From NCBI GenBank assembly GCA_002383165.1, contig DFXK01000007.1:11993-32336 (forward strand): DNA of 20,344 nt. Direction: 5' to 3'. Source of the stretch: Flavobacteriales bacterium UBA4110 (GTDB lineage: Bacteria; Bacteroidota; Bacteroidia; Flavobacteriales; Weeksellaceae). The notes under the pieces were generated by a model. That model ran no database searches. It was not told the DNA's origin and saw only the letters and a list, made by a program, of their open reading frames with translations. The position numbers and the translations under genes are program-made. Positions 7,451 through 15,454 of the stretch are shown here, in pieces (positions within the stretch are counted from its first letter, which is position 1; each line of letters opens with the position of its first letter).

Positions 7451-8293
7451 ATGGTAACAAAAACTATTTTTAGAAAAATTGCAAAGCTCCATGAAGAATT
7501 GGAGCTTAAGATCAATGAAGTGTATGATGAAGATGATATAATCAAGGTAGCAGAAAAATCTTTACTGCTGATCGATGAGTCGATCAGAAAACTCAAGACG
7601 TTGGTCTCCTTCCATAAATTTGAAAATTTGGGTGAGGAGGTTCATTTCTTCAAAAATCTGAAACCAAAATTCATTTCCAAATTTATTTACTATTCACTGG
7701 TGTTAGATCTTGAATCCCACAAGCCTAATGCAGGTAAGAAAGTGTTGAAGAAATTTTACGAGGCGGAGCAGGAGAAGCTTAAGAACTTCTACACAGAACA
7801 ATCAGATTTTTACAGTTATTACAAACGGGAAGCGACGTACCTGGATCACAAAATATTTGTCAGAGATTCCTATGATCTTAAAATGAAACTCTCATTGGGC
7901 TTTTACAATTTCGACACCACCTTTACGACCTCTCATGACCAGTTGATTGCCAAATTTATAGCTAATGAAAAATTCGACCAGTTCCTAAAAATACAGATCG
8001 ATGGATTATCAGAAAGTGAAGACCATAAGTCTTTATCCCCTTTGGTTTGGTCTGCTTCAAAGGTAGGACTTATCGAACTGGTTTATGCCCTATACCAGAT
8101 GAGATGTTTCAATGGCGGCAATGTGGAACTTAGTGAAGTGGTAAGGTTTGTGGAAAAATCACTCGGCACGGACCTTGGGAACTTTCACAAGACCATCTTT
8201 GAAATCCGAAACCGGAAGCAGGGGCCGACCAAGTTTTTAAACGTTGTCAGCGAGAATCTTTTGCAGTACTTTCAAAGTACGGAAGGGGAGTAA
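7451..8293 (+). CDS. rteC: RteC-family excision/transfer regulator
   Basis: A 280-residue protein matching the RteC family. In CTnDOT, RteC activates the excision genes and so couples tetracycline sensing to transfer. Recognisable parts are the N-terminal coiled helical region, the core EEVHFFKNLKPKFISKFIYY with a following ES..P, the segment LKNFYTEQSDFYSYYKREATYLD, and the C-terminal winged-helix-like half (SLSPLVWSASKVGLIELVYALY). It is 46 bp after the AraC-type gene on the same strand and converges on the mob genes, the usual place of rteC in these elements. RteA/RteB, the two-component pair that controls rteC in CTnDOT, are not in this window, and tetQ is absent too. Control may therefore come from elsewhere. 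Family assignment is firm; the precise target here is inferred. Confidence 0.85.
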   Translation: MVTKTIFRKIAKLHEELELKINEVYDEDDIIKVAEKSLLLIDESIRKLKTLVSFHKFENLGEEVHFFKNLKPKFISKFIYYSLVLDLESHKPNAGKKVLKKFYEAEQEKLKNFYTEQSDFYSYYKREATYLDHKIFVRDSYDLKMKLSLGFYNFDTTFTTSHDQLIAKFIANEKFDQFLKIQIDGLSESEDHKSLSPLVWSASKVGLIELVYALYQMRCFNGGNVELSEVVRFVEKSLGTDLGNFHKTIFEIRNRKQGPTKFLNVVSENLLQYFQSTEGE

Positions 8294-8304
8294 ATCATAC
8301 TTGT

Positions 8305-8341
8305 AAACCTCTGGTGATTAAGGTGCATTGGAGGTTTTCTA
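8305..8341. terminator. Probable terminator between rteC and the mobC remnant
   Basis: AAACCTC (8305-8311) pairs with GAGGTTT (8331-8337) across a 19-base loop, followed by TCTATTC. It lies 12 bp after the rteC stop and just before the end of the converging mobC pseudogene. The long loop makes it weaker than the other terminators in the window. Confidence 0.45.
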
Positions 8342-10336
8342 TTCTTTACTGATGAGATGATGCAAGTCCGGGTCATTAGAAATCCGCTTCATTTCAATAG
8401 ATATGATTTTTAAAATTTCAGCTTTAATATTCTTATAATTGCTGTCAATGGTTTCCAACATCCTGTCATTTCGATCCTCATCCTCGAAACCACGGATGTC
8501 AGGAATTTTCTTATAGTTCTTTTCCCCCGCTGAAATTTTTGCCGCATCGACAACGATCTCCGAATGAAAAATTTTTTGCTTAATTCTTTCATCAAAATTG
8601 TCAGAAATGGCACCTATGAAAAATCCTTGGGTCAATGTCGAAATCTTCGATGCAGGAATCAGGCTATCCAATTGAGTGGATATTGAAGTGGACGTATCAT
8701 TCCTGTTGATCGATATGCTCTGTCTTTTCTGTAATACTTTACCAAACCTTTCCGATAGTGCCTTCGCTGTTTCCCCAACCACCTGTCCGCTGAAAATGTT
8801 TCCAACTGTATTCTGAATGACTTTGCTTTCTTTATCTCCGTAATCTCTTGTTAACTGAGAAAAATCCTGAAATCCCACAAACAGAAACTTTATTACTCCT
8901 TGCTGTAGCGATCAAGTTATCGAGTCCTTTGAAATAAATGGTAGGCAATTCATCAATAATCACGGAGCTTTTGAGTTGCCCCTTTTTGTTGATGAGTTTT
9001 ACAATCCTTGAATTGTATAGTCCCAGTGCCGCAGAATAGATATTCTGCCGGTCAGGGTTATTTCCTACACATAAAATCTTCGGCTCCTTGGGATTATTGA
9101 TATCCAGGTTAAAATCGTCTCCTGTCATAACCCAGTACAGTTGAGGTGAGATCATCCTTGATAATGGGATCTTTGCTGACGCGATCTGTCCCTGTAATTG
9201 ATCCTGAGCTCCGCCCTGCCACGCATCCATAAAAGGGGAGAGATAGTTTTCCAGTTCAGAATAGGAAGTCAAAATCGTGAATACGTCTTCATATTTCTTG
9301 TTGAGCAGTTCTATAGCGTGAGGGAATGTACAGTATTTACCGTTCTCATATATTTTCAGAAACCAGATAATGGCAGCTAAAAGAATAATCGGACTTTCAA
9401 CGAAGAAATCACCCTGTTTCTGTATCCAGCTTCTATTCAAATCCAACATAATGGTGTAAGCCGCTTCCTAGTCATCTGAAATATTCGTCATAAATTCAGG
9501 ATTTAAAGGATTACACCGATGGCTTCTTCTGGGATCATCAAAATTAATCACGTAAAACTTCGGTTTTACCTATAAGCATCTGAATATTTTAGAAGATGAT
9601 TATAGGCTATGGTTGAAAGGTCATCTAATTTAAAATCATAGATATACATGTAGAAGCCTTTCTAAATGTGCTGCCTGATATAGTTATTAACTACGGCATA
9701 CGATTTTCCTGAGCCCGGTGTCCCCAATACAATGGTCGCACGGAAAGGATTGACGACGTTGATTCATCCCTTATGCCAGTTCCCATGATAGTAAAATTTA
9801 GTGGGGAGGTTGACTGAATATTCATTGTAAAGTAATCTGGTCTCCTGTTGAAAGCTTTCATTTTCATTGTTGAAAACGTCGGTCATCAGATTTGTTGTTA
9901 ATAAACGGCTAATCCAAACGCCTGCCTGCATCAGAAGAATGTATCCGGCGCCAGTGGATAAAATATATAAGGAGGTGGTGCCGGATGCTGGAAATTCTAA
10001 TAGAAATGAATTAAAAAAGAAGAATACGGTTCCAATAAAAGAACTGATCAGTATTTTTTTCCAACTGATCTTTTCATTTTTAATCCCTTTTGTCCCCAAA
10101 CAAGTAAGGCCCAATAGCAAAACGGCAAACAGTTTAGAATAAAGTGGGTGAGAAAATAACCCTGTTGTTTTATTAAAGTTTTGCAGTATTTTATTGATGA
10201 GCTCCAAGGTCCATTGTCTTTGCGCAAAAAATCCGTAGCAAAACCAATAGAGGTGCATTATTACCAAAATAATGATGACCGCTCTCATAAAGCCCATGAT
10301 TTTGGCGAGTCCTCTCAAGTCGTCTTCTCCCTGCAC
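8339..10336 (-). pseudogene. mobC: mobC pseudogene (TraG/VirD4-type coupling ATPase), multiply disrupted
   Basis: The intact protein (about 665 residues) would be the membrane ATPase that delivers the relaxase-DNA complex to the transfer channel. Three pieces are visible on the minus strand: 9764-10336 (N-terminal membrane helices), a dead stretch 9450-9763 that still encodes INVVNPFRATIVLGTPGSGK (Walker A) and YIYDFKLDDLSTIAYNHLL, then 8832-9449 (Walker B region, SSVIIDELPTIYFKGL) and 8339-8878 (C-terminal part). Lesions: TGA at 9764-9766 where the family has Trp; TAG at 9662-9664 in place of Glu; loss of one base near 9570; TAG at 9468-9470 probably replacing Tyr; loss of two bases near 8877. 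The first piece opens with GTG (10336) instead of the usual ATG before Q-G-E-D-D. Several independent lesions make a real pseudogene far likelier than one sequencing error. The C-terminal piece is frame-intact and conserved, so the decay looks recent. Confidence 0.9.
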
Positions 10337-10373
10337 TTTTTTACTATTTAAAGGTTGGGGCGTGAATTTATGG

Positions 10374-10432
10374 GCTATATAGCGTGGCTATAAGAATGTG
10401 GCAGGCATTGGCGGTGCGTGGCGGTGTCTGGC
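10374..10432. repeat. 10-bp spaced TGGC repeats with a GCTATATAGC palindrome between mobB and mobC
   Basis: TGGC begins at 10385, 10399, 10409, 10419 and 10429. The last four are spaced exactly 10 bp, with G-rich fill such as TGGCGGTGCG and TGGCGGTGTC. Just outside is a perfect 10-bp palindrome, GCTATATAGC (10374-10383). The tract is strongly G-rich on the plus strand in an otherwise A+T-rich area and lies in the mobB-mobC gap, so it would be C-rich in the mob transcript. Function is unknown; protein binding on one face of the helix is conceivable. Confidence 0.6.
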
Positions 10433-10438
10433 TAAATA

Positions 10439-11725
10439 CTACTGCTGACCTCTTTTGCGTTTCCGTTTCTTCTTCATACGATTGGCAAAGTCCTGTTCCT
10501 CGTAATCTTCGCTTTGTGCTTCGGGAAGCAAGCCGCCAAAGGCTTCTATCAAACCGTCCTCTTTTTTATCGATACTGCCAATGTCAAACATAGGGTGTGG
10601 TTTTTCGGCTGGTAAATCTTCCGTGTCCTTTGAATGGGATATTTTCGCCTTTGGCTCGTCAGGCTCTTTAATGTCGGGCTTGATGTTATTGTTCCAATAA
10701 TCATTAAAGGTATTACCAGAAAGTTCTTTGCCTAAACGTGAACCGTTCCAAACGGTTTTGGAATTGTGGTCTATGAACGTAATACCGTAAATCCGTCCGT
10801 CATTTCTCCGAACCACTACATTGATGCCTTGTTCGGATAACTGTTTTTTAAAGGTCAGTTCATCAGTCGTAGATTGCATGGCAATGGTAACGGCTGCTTT
10901 TAAAGTCGGTTTGGTTGGGTGGTCTTTCATCTTCATATCGCATATCCCGATATGCGATTTCAGTGCGGGAAGCCCTGCGTTTTTCCCGAACAAGGAAGCC
11001 TTGAACGGGTGTCCGGCTTTTTCGCCCTGCTCATTCAACGGAAAGTACAGTAAACCTCTTTGCAAATAACCGTACATTTCTCCTTCCACTTTTTCTGCGG
11101 CAATATTGTAAAGAGAGAGCAGTGCATTGTATTCACCAAGGGACTGAAATTGATATTGAGAAGTGATGTTTCTTACCACTGAGGCTATCTGACTTTTGAC
11201 ATCCCCTCGCTTATAATCAACAGCTTTAAAAATTTCACTTTTTAAATTATTTTCTTTTTCAATAGCTGATATTAATCCCAATTGCTCTTCCAATTTACGG
11301 CATACTTTCATCGAACGTACTTTTTCGAATTTGTCGGAGATCTTTTTACCATCCTCATCCACGCATACAGAGACAATATGAATATGACTTCGGTCTATAT
11401 CCGTATGTTTAAATACAACAAACGGCTGTTCTCCATAGCCCATATCTTGCATATATTGCTGAGCCATTAGTCTGTATTTCTCATTGGAAACATTGTCTTT
11501 AGGATCCGGATTTAAAGAAATATGCAGAGTATGTTTTTCGGTATTACGGTTTGCTAATAGGTAAGGTTCAAATGATCTCGCCAATTGAGCAACAGAATAT
11601 TTTCCATCAGCTGTTTCAATCATTTTATTGGTTAATAATATTTCACCTTTATCCTTTTCCATTTTTGAATTGTTGTAAGATAGTGTACCAAAAAGATTAC
11701 TGCTTCTTCCAATTTTTGCAATCAT
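10439..11725 (-). CDS. mobB: Relaxase/mobilisation nuclease MobB
   Basis: A 428-residue relaxase, the enzyme that nicks oriT and stays attached to the transferred strand. The N-terminal domain shows MIAKIGRSSNLFGTLSYNNS with candidate catalytic tyrosine Tyr17, HTLHISLNP near 65-73, and the metal-binding three-histidine motif H107-T-D-I-D-R-S-H114-I-H116 in FKHTDIDRSHIHIVSV, typical of MOBP-like Bacteroidetes relaxases. The C-terminal half (about 250-360, ending GSRLGKELSGNTFNDYW) is the usual second domain. The tail is very basic (KKKRKRKRG). It starts one base after the mobA stop, so the two are co-translated. Unlike mobC downstream, no lesion is visible. Family assignment is firm; which Tyr is catalytic is inferred. 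Confidence 0.9.
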   Translation of the reverse strand: MIAKIGRSSNLFGTLSYNNSKMEKDKGEILLTNKMIETADGKYSVAQLARSFEPYLLANRNTEKHTLHISLNPDPKDNVSNEKYRLMAQQYMQDMGYGEQPFVVFKHTDIDRSHIHIVSVCVDEDGKKISDKFEKVRSMKVCRKLEEQLGLISAIEKENNLKSEIFKAVDYKRGDVKSQIASVVRNITSQYQFQSLGEYNALLSLYNIAAEKVEGEMYGYLQRGLLYFPLNEQGEKAGHPFKASLFGKNAGLPALKSHIGICDMKMKDHPTKPTLKAAVTIAMQSTTDELTFKKQLSEQGINVVVRRNDGRIYGITFIDHNSKTVWNGSRLGKELSGNTFNDYWNNNIKPDIKEPDEPKAKISHSKDTEDLPAEKPHPMFDIGSIDKKEDGLIEAFGGLLPEAQSEDYEEQDFANRMKKKRKRKRGQQ

Positions 11726-11726
11726 A

Positions 11727-12167
11727 TTACTTCGGATTTTTCAAATATTTTTGATCAAATTCTTCTGTCAACTGCATCACTTTTTTGAAGATATCGACCA
11801 TTTCAACAGTGTTTTTCTCCAATTTATAGAGAAGAGCCGCTGCCTTTTTCTCAGAAAAATTAGTGTATAACAGTTTAACCATTTGATTATAATTGACCCC
11901 CACAGCCCGAAACTGACTGTGAAAAGAGGTTAGCCGCATATAAAAATCGACCGTTCCCTTATCCACTTTGACAGTCTTGATTGTCTTTTCAAAAATACAC
12001 GAAGTGATAAAATGTGCCTTAACATTCATTCCCGATTGGTCAAAAAGTTCAAGAAAACGGGAATTTTCCACCTCGTTGAATGAGATCGTATATCGAATCG
12101 TGGCAGGATCCGCCTTTGGACGGCGTCCTGTCTTTTTCTTTGGTTTACCATAATGTTCACTCATCAT
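11727..12167 (-). CDS. mobA: MobA relaxosome accessory protein
   Basis: A 146-residue basic protein that helps the relaxase recognise oriT. It begins with a basic stretch (KPKKKTGRRPKADPATIRYTIS) and a ribbon-helix-helix-like beginning, and carries the motif GVNYNQMVKLLY, the G-x-N-x-N-Q signature of the mobilisation protein family (Pfam MobC/BmobC, which is different from the coupling protein called MobC in these elements). Two ATG codons stand in a row at 12167 and 12164; either could be used. It is followed directly by mobB. The oriT-like hairpin lies 60 bp upstream of its start, as expected for an autogenously placed relaxosome gene. Confidence 0.86.
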   Translation of the reverse strand: MMSEHYGKPKKKTGRRPKADPATIRYTISFNEVENSRFLELFDQSGMNVKAHFITSCIFEKTIKTVKVDKGTVDFYMRLTSFHSQFRAVGVNYNQMVKLLYTNFSEKKAAALLYKLEKNTVEMVDIFKKVMQLTEEFDQKYLKNPK

Positions 12168-12221
12168 TTATCCAATTAATTTTACAAAACATCGACTTCG
12201 GAGACTGTTTCTGCCCCCTGC

Positions 12222-12318
12222 AAGGGCAAGTTGTTTTGCGCATCCGAAAACGTTTCGAGATGCTCAAAACACAACTTGCCCCTTTCGGGTGAAAGGATAG
12301 ATCTATAATAGGATAGAT
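12222..12318. other. Candidate oriT: long imperfect hairpin plus direct repeat
   Basis: Left arm 12222-12250 (AAGGGCAAGTTG.TTTTG, then GCATC, CGAAA) pairs with right arm 12252-12284 (TTTCG, GATGC, CAAAACACAACTTGCCCCTT). Only a few bulges or mismatches interrupt about 28 pairs, and the tip is ACG. Right next to it GGATAGAT is repeated directly at 12295-12302 and 12311-12318, 16 bp apart. Long inverted repeats and short direct repeats beside mobA/mobB are the usual form of an origin of transfer. The nick site cannot be read from sequence. The same hairpin could also act as a terminator or attenuator for leader transcripts. Confidence 0.55.
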
Positions 12319-12823
12319 TCAATCCAGCATAAAGGCTCTTCCTATGTGAAAAGGTTTAGATCATTAATCCACTCAATCACCCTTTGACAAAGTAAACCAC
12401 AATGCTTCACAGATTCTCTGTTGGTCGGAATGTCAAACAAGACCACTCCGAGCCAAAGACAACCGCTCAAAGGCTCCGTACGAACAGGTGTGATTTATTT
12501 GTATCAGAAGGTAGGCAAGCCTGATGCTCTGCAATAAAGAGATGGGTCTTGAAGGCAAACATTCCAGTTTTCAGAAATTCCAGCTTTCCGAACATCCTGA
12601 ATTCAAAAAGGCCAGAGATCAGTCAGGAATTATAACCTGAGGTAAGTATAGGATTCTTTCAAGAAAGAACAAATGACCGATTGAAAGATTACCCAAATTC
12701 CTGAAGTCAGATATGCACTCAGTTGTCCGAGATTTCAAGACAGATGGAAGCAGGGCAATCCTTCTCGCCATCAGCCATTCTAAAAGTATCATTTACTAAT
12801 GTTTAACTATAAAATCAACAAAA
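12319..12823. other. Non-coding region between oriT candidate and traA
   Basis: About 505 bp with no convincing gene on either strand. A 38-codon frame (12524-12640, plus) is open but has no family signal. The region contains several short dyads, listed separately. It presumably carries the traA promoter; I see no good TAnnTTTG box before the traA ATG, only an A+T-rich stretch (TAATGTTTAACTATAAAATC) at 12798-12817. Confidence 0.5.
12596..12710. repeat. Cluster of CCTGA/TCAGG half-sites and a TTCTTTC dyad
   Basis: CCTGA at 12596-12600, TCAGG at 12623-12627, CCTGA at 12636-12640 (the last two form TCAGG-N8-CCTGA), and CCTGA at 12700-12704 next to TCAG at 12707-12710. Between them TTCTTTC (12654-12660) and GAAAGAA (12663-12669) form a perfect 7-bp dyad around AA. 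Such clustering 110-230 bp before traA suggests regulator sites, but short half-sites do recur by chance. Confidence 0.35.
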
Positions 12824-13591
12824 ATGGAAACAAAAAAACAACCAAAAATCATTACCTTTTCCACTCAAAAGGGAGGGGTGGGAAAAAGCACCTTCACAAC
12901 ACTTTTGGCGAGTATTCTTCATTATCGTTTGGGTTATCAAGTCGCAGTGTTCGACTGTGACTTTCCGCAGTATAGTCTGATACAGATGAGGGAGAGAGAT
13001 CTTAAAGCAGTGATGCAAAATGGGGTATTAAAAAAAATGGCTCATAAGCAATTTACAACCATCAATAAAAAAGCCTATCCTGTGTTTCAGAGTAAGGCCG
13101 ATACGGTCTTGGAAGAGCTGGAAGCGTATGTTGACAATTCCGAAGTTGTACCGGATGTCGTTTTTCTGGACCTGCCTGGAACGGTCAATACGGCTGGGAT
13201 CTTGAGCACTCTTGCCAATGTCCACTACATCTTTTCTCCTATCACAGCAGATAGGGTCGTTCTTGAAAGCACCCTGAGTTTTACGGATGTCCTCACCAAT
13301 GTCCTAATGAAAAAAAAACATACCGAGATCAAAAGCATACAGCTGTTCTGGAACCAGGTCGATGGCAGAGAGAGAACACCATTATATAAAAACTATGAGA
13401 AAGTGATCAAAGATCTGGGACTTCAATTGATGGAAACATCCATCACAGACAGCAAGAGATTTCGGAAAGAAGGGGAGACGGTCGCCAAAACCGTTTTCCG
13501 TTCGACATTACTGCCGGCAGACCCTAAGTTGATGACTTTATGCCGGCTTGATCAGTTTATGGATGAGTTTTTAAAAATTGCAAAATTGTAA
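12824..13591 (+). CDS. traA: TraA, ParA/MinD-like ATPase of the conjugation module
   Basis: A 255-residue P-loop ATPase of the ParA/MinD type. The deviant Walker A motif KGGVGKST is at residues 16-23 (in ITFSTQKGGVGKSTFTT), followed by VAVFDCDFPQYSLIQMRERD (switch region) and VVFLDLPGTVNTAG (Walker B and switch II). It is the first gene of the tra operon in CTnDOT-type elements. Its exact role in transfer is poorly known; partition-like or apparatus-positioning functions are usual guesses. The ATG at 12824 follows an A-rich leader typical of the phylum. The next gene starts four bases after its stop. Confidence 0.88.
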   Translation: METKKQPKIITFSTQKGGVGKSTFTTLLASILHYRLGYQVAVFDCDFPQYSLIQMRERDLKAVMQNGVLKKMAHKQFTTINKKAYPVFQSKADTVLEELEAYVDNSEVVPDVVFLDLPGTVNTAGILSTLANVHYIFSPITADRVVLESTLSFTDVLTNVLMKKKHTEIKSIQLFWNQVDGRERTPLYKNYEKVIKDLGLQLMETSITDSKRFRKEGETVAKTVFRSTLLPADPKLMTLCRLDQFMDEFLKIAKL

Positions 13592-13595
13592 AAAT

Positions 13596-13991
13596 ATGGA
13601 CAGTGATAAAAATAACAACGAAGACAACAATATCGATGAACAATATCTAATGTCTATCATGGCAGGAAATACAAAGAAGGAACCGCAGAACGAGGTACGC
13701 GATTCTGAAAAGGAAAAGCCGATCACGAAACCAAAACTGAAGAACCGAAAAAGTACTGAAATCACCTATGCTGAGCAGTTTCTTACCCATCACACAATGA
13801 CGAAGCGCGGTGATAAAAGTATCTACATCCGTCCAGAGTATCATGAGAGGCTTTCCCGGATCATCCATATCATTGCCGAAGATCAGATCCCTTTGTACGC
13901 ATATCTCGATAATATTTTAGCGTATCATTTCGAGATGTTCGAAGAAGAGATCACTGATGATTTCAATAACAGATACCGTCCAATTTTTTAA
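13596..13991 (+). CDS. DUF3408 conjugation protein (TraB/TraC position)
   Basis: A 131-residue protein with an acidic, low-complexity first third (NNNEDNN...), a basic linker (KPKLKNRKS), and a C-terminal domain YAEQFLTHHTMTKRGDKSIYIRPEYHERLSRII...YLDNILAYHFEMF that matches DUF3408 of Bacteroidetes conjugation operons. The domain resembles a ribbon-helix-helix DNA-binding fold. An upstream TTG in frame (13578) overlaps traA, but the ATG at 13596 sits four bases after the traA stop and is the better start. Pairing with a ParA-like ATPase suggests a ParB-like or regulatory partner; this is inference. Naming differs between elements (traB or traC), so no symbol is given. Confidence 0.82.
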   Translation: MDSDKNNNEDNNIDEQYLMSIMAGNTKKEPQNEVRDSEKEKPITKPKLKNRKSTEITYAEQFLTHHTMTKRGDKSIYIRPEYHERLSRIIHIIAEDQIPLYAYLDNILAYHFEMFEEEITDDFNNRYRPIF

Positions 13992-14000
13992 TGTAATATC

Positions 14001-14624
14001 ATGGAACAATTAATTATCATAGGACTATTATTAGTTATCATCCTATTACTATGGGATAAGAAGCTTCCAAATCTCCATCCTCGGGAAAAAAGTTCCGAAG
14101 CTCATCCGGTTGTGCCCTCTATTATGGGAGGAACAAAGAAAGAAGAGAGAAGACCAGTGCCTTTTGATGCCGATCAAGGCCAAGGCGAATCTATCATACT
14201 AAAAGCAAATAATTTTGATTCAGAAACCAAGGACGAGGTATTTGAAAATACGGCTTCACAGAAAGAACTTGACGAGATACTTGTCAAAAATAATGATTGG
14301 GAAGACGAAGAAGAAGACTGGCAGTACCACGATGATTCTAAAATCGAAAGCGGGTTTGCTACAGGGGTTACCTTTCAGGAATTGAGTACTGCGGGACAGC
14401 TGCTTCAGCAAGATTTGCTGGAGCCTGGCTTAGAACAGCAAGCGGTCAACATAATTCAGAAAATTCAGGGAACCGAGCTTTTTGATCTTTTAGAAAATTC
14501 ATTAGGTGATGCATCAAAACGAGTTGCTAATTTGCTGAGCCGGAGTATTTCGGATGGTGATGAGAGAATTTCTTTAAAGCGTAAAGATGATGCAGAAGGT
14601 TTCGACATTGGGGAGTTCATTTAA
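14001..14624 (+). CDS. traD: TraD-family conjugation protein
   Basis: A 207-residue protein with one N-terminal transmembrane helix (LIIIGLLLVIILLLW), an acidic middle (DWEDEEEDWQYHDD at about 98-111), and a conserved C-terminal block TGVTFQELSTAGQLLQQDLLEPGLEQQAVN..IQGTELFDLLENSL that I recognise from the TraD protein of Bacteroidetes conjugative transposons. It is not related to the F-plasmid coupling protein TraD. It starts nine bases after the DUF3408 gene and ends inside an intrinsic terminator, closing this first transfer transcript. Function in transfer is not known. Confidence 0.78.
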   Translation: MEQLIIIGLLLVIILLLWDKKLPNLHPREKSSEAHPVVPSIMGGTKKEERRPVPFDADQGQGESIILKANNFDSETKDEVFENTASQKELDEILVKNNDWEDEEEDWQYHDDSKIESGFATGVTFQELSTAGQLLQQDLLEPGLEQQAVNIIQKIQGTELFDLLENSLGDASKRVANLLSRSISDGDERISLKRKDDAEGFDIGEFI

Positions 14625-14640
14625 CTGGACTCCCTTTTTT
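14611..14640 (+). terminator. Intrinsic terminator at the traD stop
   Basis: GGGAGTTCA (14611-14619) pairs with TGGACTCCC (14626-14634), nine pairs with one G-U, loop TTTAAC, followed by CTTTTTTAT. The traD stop codon is in the loop. It also overlaps the end of the reversed HEPN gene (stop at 14639-14641), so traE and later genes need their own promoter or read-through. Confidence 0.82.
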
Positions 14641-15439
14641 ATAATGCTTTATCAAGTCTTTTGTGGATATAAGAAATAGTATTTAGAATATCCAAAGCTT
14701 CTTCCTCGTTGATATCAAATTTAATCTTCGGTTCATGAGCGGTCGAATTTCTGATTAAACCAAAAATTCCCTTTATAAAATTCCCCAAACCGATATGTTC
14801 ACTTCTATCAGTTGCTGTCAAAAAATTATTAATTTTTATCAATGGTTGCGTGGTAGAAAATGAAGTATCTGCCAAAGCATTACCATCAGTGTGCAAACCC
14901 GTCATATCTCTCAATCTGTCAGCTATACTTTTTGTTGCTTCAAAAACTGCATGAAAATAGTTTTCAACCAATAATTCAGCAGTACAATACTCAAAAACTT
15001 TTATATGGGTATTTCTATTTTTTAATTTCTGCTTCAAGCGAGTTGAACGTTGCTCAGCTTCAGAAATAGTTGTTGCTTTATCTACAATCCTATATTTTCC
15101 TTCTTCAGAAAGTTCAACACCAATAAAAAGTAAACGTTTGTTGACTTCCAGTCTTCGATTGTGAAATAATTCCTCTTTTCGGATGTATCGTACCGGCTGT
15201 AAAGCGTCTTGTATAAATCGAAGTATGTGATTTGAACATTGATTTTTATTTTGCCAATCAGCAAACGCTGCATAAAGCCTTTTCCATTTGGTCGCTGCAG
15301 GATCTATGTCTGCAATATCAGCATTTTGAAGTATATGCCCAATTTCACTTCCTGTAAGACCATCAACTGTGTCACCTATTGTTTTGCATAATCCTTCTAA
15401 GATGGAAGGTGTGAACATGGGACGTTTTATATTGGCCAT
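14639..15439 (-). CDS. TIGR02391 (Ymh-type) HEPN-like protein, candidate abortive-infection gene
   Basis: A 266-residue protein matching the TIGR02391 family. The N-terminal part (about 1-85: GLTGSEIGHILQNADI..., TKWKRLYAAFADWQNK) resembles the N-terminal domain of AbiJ-like abortive-infection proteins. The C-terminal part (about 150-266: NYFHAVFEATKSIADRLRDMTGLHTDG, then NFIKGIFGLIRNSTAH) is HEPN-like. R230-x4-H235 in RNSTAH is the R-x4-6-H signature of HEPN ribonucleases. Such domains often cleave RNA in anti-phage or toxin-antitoxin settings. It is inverted with respect to the tra genes on both sides and ends in the traD terminator, so it is an inserted cargo gene. No obvious antitoxin gene lies beside it. 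Family assignment is good; RNase activity and defence role are inferred. Confidence 0.8.
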   Translation of the reverse strand: MANIKRPMFTPSILEGLCKTIGDTVDGLTGSEIGHILQNADIADIDPAATKWKRLYAAFADWQNKNQCSNHILRFIQDALQPVRYIRKEELFHNRRLEVNKRLLFIGVELSEEGKYRIVDKATTISEAEQRSTRLKQKLKNRNTHIKVFEYCTAELLVENYFHAVFEATKSIADRLRDMTGLHTDGNALADTSFSTTQPLIKINNFLTATDRSEHIGLGNFIKGIFGLIRNSTAHEPKIKFDINEEEALDILNTISYIHKRLDKAL

Positions 15440-15454
15440 TAAACTTTATTCTTT

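Noticed and set aside
10384..10593. Plus-strand open frame across the end of mobB
   Set aside because: It is antisense to mobB and the TGGC tract, with no recognisable domain.
12524..12640. 38-residue open frame before traA
   Set aside because: No family signal and only weak codon support, although the composition is not impossible for a small protein; listed as non-coding.
13578..13595. TTG start for the DUF3408 gene overlapping traA
   Set aside because: The ATG at 13596 is four bases after the traA stop and gives a normal N-terminus; TTG starts are rare in this group.
15082..15273. Second minus-strand frame inside the HEPN gene
   Set aside because: It overlaps the well-supported TIGR02391 frame and has no homology-like features.
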